DNA of 64,000 nucleotides from Tubulanus polymorphus (GCF_964204645.1 NC_134027.1:20944485-21008484); one strand, 5' to 3'. Positions 24,946 to 34,026 are shown, counted from the stretch's first letter. A program made the numbers and translations. The notes: generated by a model not told the origin, from the letters alone.

Positions 24946-26244
24946 ATGGATGAGAAGATAGCATGCGAAATTTGTGGTGAACTTCTAAGAAAAAGTAATA
25001 AGGCTCGACATATGAAAAAACATGATGAAAATTATAAACCCCCTAAAATAAACTGTCCAAAATGTAATAAATTATTCTCAAGAAATTATGTTAAAAAACA
25101 TTCAGAGAAGTGTAGAATTAATGGTGCAACGGCTAATGTTGATAGTAATTCTGCTGAAGTTGAACCTGAAGTTATTTGGAAAAGACCTTTCTTATTCTAT
25201 GATAAGGATAATATAAAAGATCATTTCTGTGAGCCTTGTCAAGTAAAATATAGCCCTGAAAATATAGAAGATTGGGAGAATCATCAATTTCGTAAAGCAC
25301 ATATAGATAAAATTTCTAATAAATTTGAAACTGAATTCAATGAAAGAAAAAATAATTTATTAGAAAAAATAAAATATGAGAAAACGTTACCAGATAATAA
25401 AGAAACAGTTGAAAAGTTAGAAAAACAATATAATGAATTAACAAGAAAAACATATTATTGTAAATATTGTAAATTGATTATTACAACAAGTAATTCAAAT
25501 CTACATAATAGAACAATAAAACATAAAGAAAACGTAAGAAAATACCAAGAGCTTAATGAAGATCTATTACCAAGAAATTATAAACAAAAATGCCCACAAT
25601 GTAGTTATGCGACCTTAAGGCAAGAAGGTACTGTGTTATTTTGTGTTGAATGTGGATGGCAAAAGAATTTATGGGGTGAAGAAAAAACTAGAGATTTTCT
25701 CATAGAACCAAAATTAAATTATCTAGATGAAATTTTTAAAATATTTTCTATAGAAGATCATACACCAGAATATATGCAATGGCTTGAAAAAATGAAAATA
25801 ATAGAAAATAAAAATGGTGAAATAACTAAAAAAGATATTATAAAAACAATTATTCCACCAACATTTAACACAAAACAAAAGAAAATGTATTTATATTTAT
25901 TATTTAACGATTATTATGAAAAACCTAAATTAACAGAAGAAGATATGGAAAATATAAAAAAAATATTTAAACAAATATTAATGTATCATTTGGAAAATAG
26001 AATAACAGATTCAATAAATTATGAATTCTTTTTAAATAAGATTGTAAATTATTTAAACCTAGATATTATAATTCCATTTGATGAATTAACAAACAAAAAG
26101 AAACAAAGAGAGCGAGATGAAATGTGGAACAAGATAGAACTTTATTTAAATGAGAAAAATGGAATGGAAGAAGAACCTGAACAATTAAATGAAAATGAAG
26201 AAGCCAATAGTGATTTCGAGTTTGATGATATAGATCCATTTTAA
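24946..26244 (+). CDS. Candidate VLTF3-like late transcription factor with N-terminal zinc fingers
   Basis: 432 residues. Four Cys/His fingers come first: C7/C10-H22/H26, C37/C40-H52-C56, C95/C98-H113/H119 and C172/C175-H187/H193. Then a zinc ribbon C216/C219...C233/C236 with the typical ECG end. A helical C-terminal domain (about 265-402) contains IPPTF, NYEFFLNKIVNYLNL, IPFDELTNKKK and EMWNKIELYL. A ribbon followed by this domain is the layout of poxvirus/NCLDV late transcription factor VLTF3, which directs RNA polymerase to TAAATG late promoters. The C-terminus is acidic. Its stop overlaps the polymerase stop in the 4-bp palindrome TTAA. Homology is inferred from motif order; profile search would confirm. 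Confidence 0.72.
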   Translation: MDEKIACEICGELLRKSNKARHMKKHDENYKPPKINCPKCNKLFSRNYVKKHSEKCRINGATANVDSNSAEVEPEVIWKRPFLFYDKDNIKDHFCEPCQVKYSPENIEDWENHQFRKAHIDKISNKFETEFNERKNNLLEKIKYEKTLPDNKETVEKLEKQYNELTRKTYYCKYCKLIITTSNSNLHNRTIKHKENVRKYQELNEDLLPRNYKQKCPQCSYATLRQEGTVLFCVECGWQKNLWGEEKTRDFLIEPKLNYLDEIFKIFSIEDHTPEYMQWLEKMKIIENKNGEITKKDIIKTIIPPTFNTKQKKMYLYLLFNDYYEKPKLTEEDMENIKKIFKQILMYHLENRITDSINYEFFLNKIVNYLNLDIIIPFDELTNKKKQRERDEMWNKIELYLNEKNGMEEEPEQLNENEEANSDFEFDDIDPF

Positions 26245-29200
26245 TAACCATAAGGTAATGTTTTTATACCATCATCTGAAATATGCCTTTTATCATCAAA
26301 TGGATTTAAACTAGTTTTTTCAACTTCATTAATGTACATCTCATGATCTTCTGATCTTAAACAATTCATCTTGTGTTTCATTACAATTGATTTATATAAA
26401 CACTTTATATAATCTTGAAATTCTATATGTTTATCAACCACATGTTTTGTTATTCCTTTTAACTTTTTAGCTTCATGATCTTTTGTTCTGTAACTATACA
26501 TTTTACTTCTTATCCCAACAAATTCAATCATTTCATCACCTCCTAATTCATCTTTAAATTTACCAGGAATCTTTTTATTATCATTGCTAAATAGTTCATG
26601 ATCTTTAGGATAATTGCTAAAATCAAAATGATGTTTTAATGTTTTTAAGTCTTTTGTTATGTCATTTGTCTTGATTTTTAGTATGTAACTGTCAGTATTT
26701 TTTTGGATTAATGGGAACCCAGAATTGAATGTTCCATCATCTGTTGATAAATCATAAACATAGTCAGTTGGGTTATATATTTCAAATAAATCTTTAACTT
26801 CTTCTGTTAATTCTTTTTCTACATGCCTTAAATTAAAACAATTTGGTTTAGATTTAATTAATTCTATATTCATATTAAATCCTAATGAACTGCATAACAC
26901 ATTTAACCCACTTATTGCACATTTTCCTTTCTGTGCAAAGGTTATCGTTTTATCCTTTATAAATTTTTTAGTACCATCGGCTGCGTAGAACCCAATGAAG
27001 AACCATTTTCTAAGATTATATTCTGAATTTAATATATAATCTGGTACTATTTTTTCTTTAGTTGAAGTATTACTTTTCACTATTGCATGAATATAGAATT
27101 CATCATTATATTTTATAGCAAAATCTTTAGGATTATTTACAAGTATTCTATAAACCGCGGATGATTTCATAACATCCATGATTCTAAATGTTTTATGTGA
27201 ATAAACTTCTTCACAGAATTTCTTAATTCTTTCTAATAATTTTAAGTCTTGATTGCATAAATACCAACAATATTTATTACCCCAAACATATTTATACACA
27301 CCTGCTGAACCATCACCCATGAAAAATCCTTTGATAAAATATTCTTTTTCTTCCAATGTTTCGGGTTCTATATTATAAATATTATCAATTATTTCATCAA
27401 ATGACATATGATTCATTCTTGGGAAAAATCTTTTATGTAATAATTCATCTCCAATTTTTATATCAGTTGGTTTTATTTCATCACCATTTCGTTTAATTAA
27501 ACTGTGGTCTTCAGTAACATCTACAAATCCTAATTTAGTTCTAACTCTATAGATTTTCTTATTTGTTTTATGTCTAATAATATTCTTTAATTTTTTCCAT
27601 CCATTTCTTGTCCAAACATCTATTAAACCATTTATTTGTATTAGTTCTTTTTCACCATATGAAAAATAAGATTTATTTTGATTAGGAATTATTTCTGAAA
27701 TTCTTCTAATTAATATTTGGTTATTGTATTTTAATAATATTGGGGTGTCAGCTGTTACAGAATCGAAGTATAGAATTTCTATATGTTTTTCCCCAAACAA
27801 TGGTTGTAATACATTGTAATAAAAATCATACATTAATAATTTTGATATTTCTAAAACTGTTGAACCAATGAAAATGGGTTTATTAAATTTCATTGACGTT
27901 CTTTTTAATTTTACTGCTGTTAAATAATCTTCAAATCTTTTATTTCCTAAATGTCTAGGACTTGATTGTAGGTGTCTCAATCGTTCAGAATTATTTACTA
28001 ATTCAATATCATTTCTATTTCTAATATTTTCACATGTTTTACCATAAAAACTATTGTTCATTAATTTGAAGAAATCTTTTTCAAAATCTGTTTTTGATAT
28101 GGTTCTCTGTTGAGTATTGAAATCTATATATTTTTCTAACCACTTTGATTGATTAAATTCAATATATCTATGTACTTTCTTTAATTTCATTCCTTGTTTT
28201 AGATAAAATTTTAACATTCTATAATGAACAATATAATTGTATTTATTATTTTGAGTAAGTATTAATTTTTCTGTAAAAACATGATCTTTCGGTTTTATTT
28301 TCTTCTGGTATTCACTTAAATAACTATCATCTACAGTTAAATGTTCTGGGCAATAAGGTAAGTTTCTTGTTTTAAACTTTATGTTATCAGGATATTCTAA
28401 ATCAACTACAAAGAAATAACCAATTGGTGCTTCATCTTCTAAACTCATAATTGCGCTTTCCCAATTAGTTTTATCATCATTTTCAACTTCTGTTAATATA
28501 AAATTTTTATATGGTTGAGGTTGCATCATTGCCCAACCATATAAATTATTGGCGTCAATATATAATAATTTATATTCATCATTTGCTTTAAAATACCTAT
28601 CTCCCATAACACCACTAATTCCACCTCTAATTGATTTTTCAAATAATAAAACCATATCTGGTTCTTTTAATAAATCTAATTCTACATTTGTATATTTTAA
28701 ACCACATTGCCAGGTTAAACCAGGACTTGAATAACAATAACAAGGATCAACATTAAAATGATTCAAATTAACTTCTCTAAATTTTTCAAATATGTCAGCC
28801 AATATCATAACATCTGATTTTAAATATAAATCAACTAATTCGCCATGATTTTTCATCTTAAAATGGTTCCAAATATTTAATGTTCTATTAAACACTTCGT
28901 CTTTCACATACTCCTCTTTTAATTTATCATAAAATTGATCTTTTAATAATTCTGTTACATTAAAATCATCATGTGTTTTATAAAATGAATAAGGAATTGC
29001 GCCTTTATATCTCAATAATTTAAAATCTTGTTCATTTGGATAATAATATCGAGTTATAACAAAATCATTATCAACTAAACTTTTTGATAAATTATCTAAT
29101 GAACTTGCTAGAAATCTATAAGAATCTAAAAATCTAATGCAACCAAATTGAAATGAAATATAATTTTCAGATGTTTTAGCTAATAGTTTAAAATAATATT

Positions 29201-29555
29201 TTCTTACATTTGCTTCATTCATAGCATTATATTCTTCTATTTCTTGATTAATTGCGCCCAATTTTCCTGATAATTGTTTTATAAATAGATGGGTATCATA
29301 GCCTGATAAATTATGAAATAATATTGGTACGAAATTAACTTTCTTAGCTTGTAAATTGCAATCTTCATGAGCAGCTCCACGATATTTTGAATTCAAATGA
29401 TCATGATCTCTAACTCTTTTATCAAATGAATAAAAACGTTTTTCACAATAACAACAATGAGTTGCATAATTAAAATCAATTTCATCTTCTTTTGTCATAA
29501 CTATTCTTTTATTTTTGTTTAATAATTTTGTAAAATCACTTTCTAATTCAATCAT
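26241..29555 (-). pseudogene. Protein-primed DNA polymerase B, C-terminal fragment with intein
   Basis: An open frame of 1104 codons plus about 40 readable codons upstream to the A7 tract. It has a Cys/His endonuclease-VII-like insert (CCYC 34-37, RDHDHL...DC 49-66), ExoII HNLSGYD (81-87), ExoIII YLKSDVMILAD (244-254), polymerase motif A YIDANNLYGW (332-341), motif B NNSFYGK (500-506) and KMY (1018-1020). Motif C is split by a 355-residue intein (599-953). In Polintons this enzyme copies the element using a protein primer. No TAAATG precedes this frame. It is joined to the upstream fragment by a frameshift at 29673-29679, so I treat it as part of a broken gene. Confidence 0.93.
26697..27761 (-). 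other. Intein with LAGLIDADG-type endonuclease, in polymerase motif C
   Basis: 355 residues in frame within the polymerase. The N-terminal block is SVTADTPILL, starting with Ser1. Block B is VTEDHSLI. DOD endonuclease motifs are IKGFFMGDGS (intein residues about 143-152) and FFIGFYAADGT (about 252-262). Block F is YVYDLS, and the C-terminus is PLIQKN, followed by Thr of TDS. The site, between D and TDS of the polymerase YxDTDS motif, is the classic PolB intein site used in archaea and algal giant viruses. The terminal Asn and +1 Thr are suitable for splicing; the penultimate residue is Lys instead of the usual His. Not interrupted. Splicing and endonuclease activity are inferred. Confidence 0.93.
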
Positions 29556-29610
29556 TTTATCACAAAAATCATTAACTACATTTTCACCTCTAAAAGAAAT
29601 ATATTGACTT

Positions 29611-30807
29611 TCATATAATTCGGGATAATTTGATTTGATGTAAATTCCATAAGCAGCAGCTCTTTGATGAACTTTTTTTAATTGTATTTATAATTGGCGG
29701 GTCTTGTATTGTGTCTTCATTTAATTCATTTCCTTTATCCATTGATTTTAATAATTGCTTTTTGTTATATATTTCTTTTCTATCTTGATCAGTTAATTCT
29801 TTATTCAACGATTCAAAATCCCCATAAATTACAAATGGAACAATATTTTTAAATTTATGATTAGTAAATTTCAATTTATAATCTTTTTCTGTTGGCATTA
29901 TTAATTTACAAAAATCTTTATTATCACATAATTCTTTATGTTTTAATAATGTATTCTCAGTCATAAATTTGGATAAACATTTTCTACATAGATAAATTTT
30001 ATCATGATGATCACTTTCTGTTCTAAAGAATAAATCAATTTGTTTTAACCACATATAATGTTCATTTTCATCTTTTTTGTAATATAACAAATCTATAGCA
30101 TTTTCATCATCATAATATTCTGTTAAATATAAAGCTTCCAATGTATAATCTTTAATATTTTCACCTTTTGTCTTTGGTAATTGCATTAATTCGAATACAT
30201 TTATTTTTAAATTATTAACTTTTTCTATTTTAGGAATCATTTTTATAGTTACTGGATATTGATCAATTTTATATAATGTTTCATATTTCCGATAATCTGT
30301 TATTCTACAAACATTTTCCTGTGTTGGATGTAAACAACTAATAATTGACCATAGAAAACATTTATAATCTTCATTTTGAACATTTATTACTGCTTTTGTT
30401 GTAAACGGTAATTTGATATAACTTGATGCTTTCATATCCTTTTCTGTTGTAAAGTTTGAATCATTTTTAAACATTTTATTACTTTTTGATGTTTTATTCC
30501 TTTTTGTATTATAAACATTTAAATCTAAATATATGATTTCATTCAATGTTAAGCCAGAACCCTCAAAATATCTTTCTTCAATATGACGTTTAAATTCATT
30601 TAATATTTTTTCTAACTTCTCTTTTATTTGTATTTTTGAAATTATTTCTTCAGAGTGTGTTTGAATATTATAATCCATTTTTTCTTCTGACTTTATAAAA
30701 CTTACTTTCCCAGAGATACTAATTTTTGGATATTCAACATCTGTTATCAAATCTAGTATTTTTTCTATTATTTCATTAAATTTACTATAATCTTCTATTG
30801 TTGTGTC
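29611..30807 (-). pseudogene. Protein-primed DNA polymerase B, middle fragment (exonuclease I region)
   Basis: The frame is open from 30807 to the stop at 29611. It has no ATG in its first 40 codons and no TAAATG motif, so it is not an independent gene. It contains NEDYKCFLWSIIS (typical of Maverick polymerases), a C2HC finger (YLCRKC...HKELC) and ExoI IPFVIYGDFES with the Asp and Glu of the 3'-5' exonuclease. The last 22 or so codons before the stop are out of frame. The next frame takes over at an A7 tract (29673-29679). Upstream it overlaps the finger-protein frame by only a few bases. Confidence 0.88.
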
Positions 30808-31304
30808 TTAAAAAATCTAAATATAATAGCTGCAGGACCAATTTTACTATGTAATGTTTCTAAGATTTCAATTGTATCTTTTATTTCTAGTGAATCAATA
30901 TAATTTCTAATATTTTCCATGTAAGGTTTATTTGAAATGGATTTAGTTTTTGAAGTTGATTCTTTTACTTGTTGAGGTTTATCATCAAAATAATCTATTC
31001 CTAAAACATTATTTCTCAAATTTTGATGGTGTTTTTCTGTTTCGAGATGTTTATTATAATTCCTTTTTGTTATAAATTCATCACAAACTTCACATTTTAT
31101 TTCATCCACATTCATATTTTCTAATCGTTCTTTTCTTTCAATGGAATTTTCTGGAGTTTCAAAATCTATAACATTTTTTATATGATTTGAAGATTTTTCA
31201 TGTTTAGATTTATTAGATTTATCGATGTATTTTTTACAATATTGACAATAATATTGATTTTTATTGATATTATTGTTTTCTAGTTGGTGTTCATTCTCCC
31301 CCAT
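30795..31304 (-). pseudogene. Zinc-finger N-terminal fragment, probably the start of DNA polymerase B
   Basis: 169 codons starting MGENEHQ in the right inverted repeat at CCTAATAAATG. Two C2H2 fingers are visible (YYCQYCKKYI...H...H at 18-41 and IKCEVCDEFI...H...H at 69-92), followed by a helical region ending IIFRFFK. The stop at 30795-30797 lies 10 bp past a stop in the polymerase frame, so a small indel in 30795-30807 would join both. Polinton polymerases often begin with zinc fingers, so I infer this is the polymerase N-terminus. A separate small finger protein is the alternative. Confidence 0.7.
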
Positions 31305-31419
31305 TTATTAGGAAAAAAAATTACTTGTGGTGATGAGTGTTAGGAAAAAAATTACTTGTGGTGATGAGTGGTGTCTCGTACTTCGTACTCTGATCTGAAA
31401 GCCTACTTTCCCAATTACT
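31300..31419 (-). repeat. Right terminal inverted repeat of the Polinton, 120 bp
   Basis: Exact inverted copy of 14983-15102, including the two 31-bp promoter-like units and the ATG of the polymerase N-terminal frame. The last base is T31419, the complement of the AG end. Confidence 0.97.
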
Positions 31420-31425
31420 TACGTA
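31420..31425. repeat. Target-site duplication TACGTA, right copy
   Basis: Identical to 14977-14982. Together with that copy it fixes the element ends to the base. Confidence 0.95.
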
Positions 31426-31735
31426 CGCCAAGATTCGCGAGATTTGCTATATTGATGACTTTTCCTTATCTTGTACCCGTCTTGCTGATGCATTTCTTTC
31501 CGACCAGTTTTTCGGATGTTACTATGAAGTATTTGACCAATTAACATATTTCATCGTTATCGCCATTAATTACCTTTACATTGTACCTTTAACGTTGATT
31601 GTTATTTCAAATTCTGTTGTCGTTCAGTTATTCAAGGGTTCGAAAATGGTTTCGACTGATACGAAAACCACAAAATCGAAACGTACAACAATAATGCTTG
31701 TAACAGTTTCACTCGCATTTGAAAAATGATTCCCG
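31426..31735 (+). pseudogene. Right part of the GPCR pseudogene (TM4-TM6)
   Basis: Just after the duplication one frame encodes a basic loop and the TM4-like FARFAILMTFPYLVPVLLMH. In the next frame TYFIVIAINYLYIVPLTLIV gives TM5, then a loop ending KSKRTTIMLVTVSLAF, the start of TM6. The receptor frame before the Polinton (14936-14976) reads into the TM4 piece through the single TACGTA. A frameshift separates TM4 from TM5, and a stop follows TM6, so the receptor was already decayed or has decayed since. Confidence 0.7.
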
Positions 31736-31815
31736 TAGTTTTAAGTAGGAGCTTGGCACTAAGCTGCTGACCAGTAGCCAACCGCCAAAGGCATGTAGTT
31801 CAGTTAGTTCAGTTA

Positions 31816-32167
31816 AGCCGGGCGTAGGTCGACCTTGCGACGCGACGCGACGCGACGCGACGCGATCGTCACGTTGCGTCACAAGTGGGGGCGTAAGTCG
31901 GTTGCGACACGATTGTCAGCGACTGTGTGCGACTAGTTGCTCCCAGTCGCAAGAGCGCGTAGATCGGTTGCGACGGTCGTGTCGCGTCGCAGAAAGTAGA
32001 ACATGTGCGACTCATTGCGACTGGCGTCGCTGCCAGTCGCAACCCGTCGCTGGCAGTCGCAAGGTAGCGTAGGTCGGTTGGTCGTTGAGACGCGATCGTC
32101 GCTGGCGTCGCAGTGAGTCGCGTCGCAGTGAGTCGCAAGCCGTCGCAAGGCCGACCTACGCCCGGCT
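31816..32167. mobile_element. 352-bp GC-rich MITE, Harbinger-like
   Basis: Inverted ends of about 27 bp with one mismatch (AGCCGGGCGTAGGTCG at the left) are flanked by TTA on both sides (31813-31815, 32168-32170). A 3-bp TTA duplication fits the PIF/Harbinger superfamily. The interior is built of GTCGC/GCGAC minisatellite units, making it far more GC-rich than its surroundings. It lies 390 bp from the Polinton. Confidence 0.75.
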
Positions 32168-32170
32168 TTA

Positions 32171-33737
32171 GTAATCAGGTAGTCTCAGGTGTGCGCCACA
32201 GGAAAATTTTGGAAATTAATTTCTGGAGCAATTTCACGGTTTCTGGCATATTGGGGTGAAAACGAAAAATGTTCTGCTTCATTTTCCTGCAACTTGACCT
32301 CGAATCAATTAGTAAAAGCATGTTTTAATAGACGAAAAAGTGTCAATAGCCACGATCACGCGAGCATTTTTGGCCCGTGCCAAATTTCAGCACGAGACAA
32401 ATGATTGCGTTTGAATTGTAACTGGTACCGGAAATGACCCACTTCGCTTTGTTTGAGCATTGAGTATCGAGTTAATGGTTTGCGTTTGCCAACGCGCTAT
32501 ATAATTAGGCACGGGCCAAATTTGGCTCGGGCCTGATCCGTGGCCAGATCGTGTTCCGATCGATGCTCACATTTTCATCGACCTTCGTCGACAAGCGGGC
32601 CCCTCACCTAAATACAGGCCCGACTCACAACTATAGAACAGGATCTTGAATTATGTGACTTTATTCAGACCTGTCGAAACGGATGCTTATTTAAGTAATT
32701 TGAGTGCAAAACAATTATTTCTTAAAAAGCAGTGGCGGATTTAGGGGAAGCACAAGGGGCATGTGCTCTCCCTAAAAGTGACAGCAAAATAAATCTGAAA
32801 CGAACTTTTCAGGCAAAACATGCCAAAAAATTTTCTCTTTTTCTGATGACTGAAATTTAGTGGCTACACTCCATCTTTGACCTGAGAAATACACTTCCAA
32901 ATTTTTCTGGCGGAGTCCGTATTGATATTGGGGGGTCTGTTTCAAAATACCCCCCTCTAAATAAGTCCCGCAGTGGATCCGCCCCGGAAACGAATACGCG
33001 GGCTTATCAAATAGCTCAATCACCTTAAATCTCAATTTCACTTCATATTGAATACGTAGGCCGTTTGGTAACATTTCCAGACTTCTCCAAAATTTTATTC
33101 TTATGAACACATGGACAGCTTTATCAATATCTCTCATGTTTACGCTCGTTTTCCGGGTAGAACCGGTGCACTTTTTAAATCGATCGTCAGGAGGTATTGC
33201 TAAGTTTTATTATGTTTCACGGGTTACAGAGAATTAATTTTTATTAGCGCTAACAATAAACTTTAGTTTTGGATGGTTTCTTTTTACGTGAATATTAGTT
33301 TTCCCGTATAAGAAATTATTGATGTGAATTAGAAATTCAAATCGATTTTCCAACATGTTTTCAGTAAAACCATCGCGTAAAAATTACGGATTGCAAACAT
33401 ATTCGTCCTCGTGATATATACCGGTACAGTCGACGTCGATTTATTCGTATTTTCACATATTTTGGAGACGTTTCGCAAGTCCGGATTTTTTTTTTATAGG
33501 TCAAACCGAATAATTAATTTTGATACTCGTAGAATTGACAGGGAACATTTTAAAACCTTTTGTCGACAGGGGAAAACGGTTCTCGGGTTCAGAATCGAAC
33601 TCCGAAACTACCATGCCTAGCTCTCATTGCACTTTGGATACAAATGTTGTATCTAGGGCCAATAACAATATTTTGTCAAAACAACTTTTTAAATTTCGTC
33701 GGCGTTCCTCAGTTTATGAGGCCATTTTGCCGATAGA
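32171..33737. other. Intergenic, with a dispersed 'gtggcggattta' repeat
   Basis: No convincing gene. A 260-bp repeat (32733-32990) starts CAGTGGCGGATTTAGGGG and ends CAGTGGATCCGCC; related ends occur near 4045-4145 and 12160. The minus-strand open frame across it (32772-33137) is therefore mostly repeat. Confidence 0.5.
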
Positions 33738-34026
33738 GCGAGCGGTGTGGGCGAGTGGTAAGAGTGTTCGACTCTGGGACACCAGGTAGTGGGTCCGAAC
33801 CCCATACATTACCGTAGTGTCCAAAGGCAAGGTACTTATACTCATCACCTCTCTCTACCCATGAGTAACTGGGTACGTACCTGGCCCTAGCAGCAGCTCG
33901 GATGTTACTTCTCCCAAAGGAGAGATGACTGATACATGGAAGAGAGTTATAGGCTGGGAGTAAATTTGGAGCGCATTTGTATCTGGTTGGGATACGCGCT
34001 ATATAAATGACACTATCATCATTATT
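33738..34026 (+). mobile_element. tRNA-derived SINE
   Basis: The head has RNA polymerase III promoter boxes: an A box TGGGCGAGTGG-like (about 33748-33758) and a B box GGGTCCGAACCCC (33791-33803) 33 bp later. A non-tRNA body follows, ending GCGCTATATAAATGACACTATC and a short (ATC/ATT)n tail. It is not a functional tRNA: the cloverleaf is not complete. Confidence 0.8.

Larger units (their letters stand above)
14983..31419. mobile_element. Polinton/Maverick (adintovirus-like) element, full length with both ends
   Basis: A 16,437-bp self-synthesising DNA transposon or integrated virus. It has perfect 120-bp terminal inverted repeats beginning AG and a 6-bp duplication TACGTA. It encodes protein-primed DNA polymerase B with an intein, a retroviral-type integrase, an FtsK/HerA ATPase, major and minor capsid candidates, a VLTF3-like factor and several membrane proteins. 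Genes are packed with 0-30 bp gaps: one plus-strand gene at the left end, a minus-strand block (15604-24877), a plus-strand factor gene (24946-26244) and the minus-strand polymerase (26241-31304). It is strongly AT-rich compared with its flanks. I see no adenain-type protease. Identical inverted repeats and a perfect duplication imply recent insertion, although the polymerase frame and one small gene are broken in this copy. Confidence 0.97.

Noticed and set aside
30748-30750. Independent gene starting with TTG at 30750
   Set aside because: TTG is not a likely start here; the frame is open further upstream to 30807 and lacks the TAAATG motif, so it is an internal polymerase fragment.
14983-31419. 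Contaminating viral or bacterial contig
   Set aside because: Exact target duplication and receptor sequence on both sides show chromosomal integration.
33748-33803. tRNA gene
   Set aside because: A and B boxes are present, but no complete cloverleaf; the long body and tail identify a SINE.
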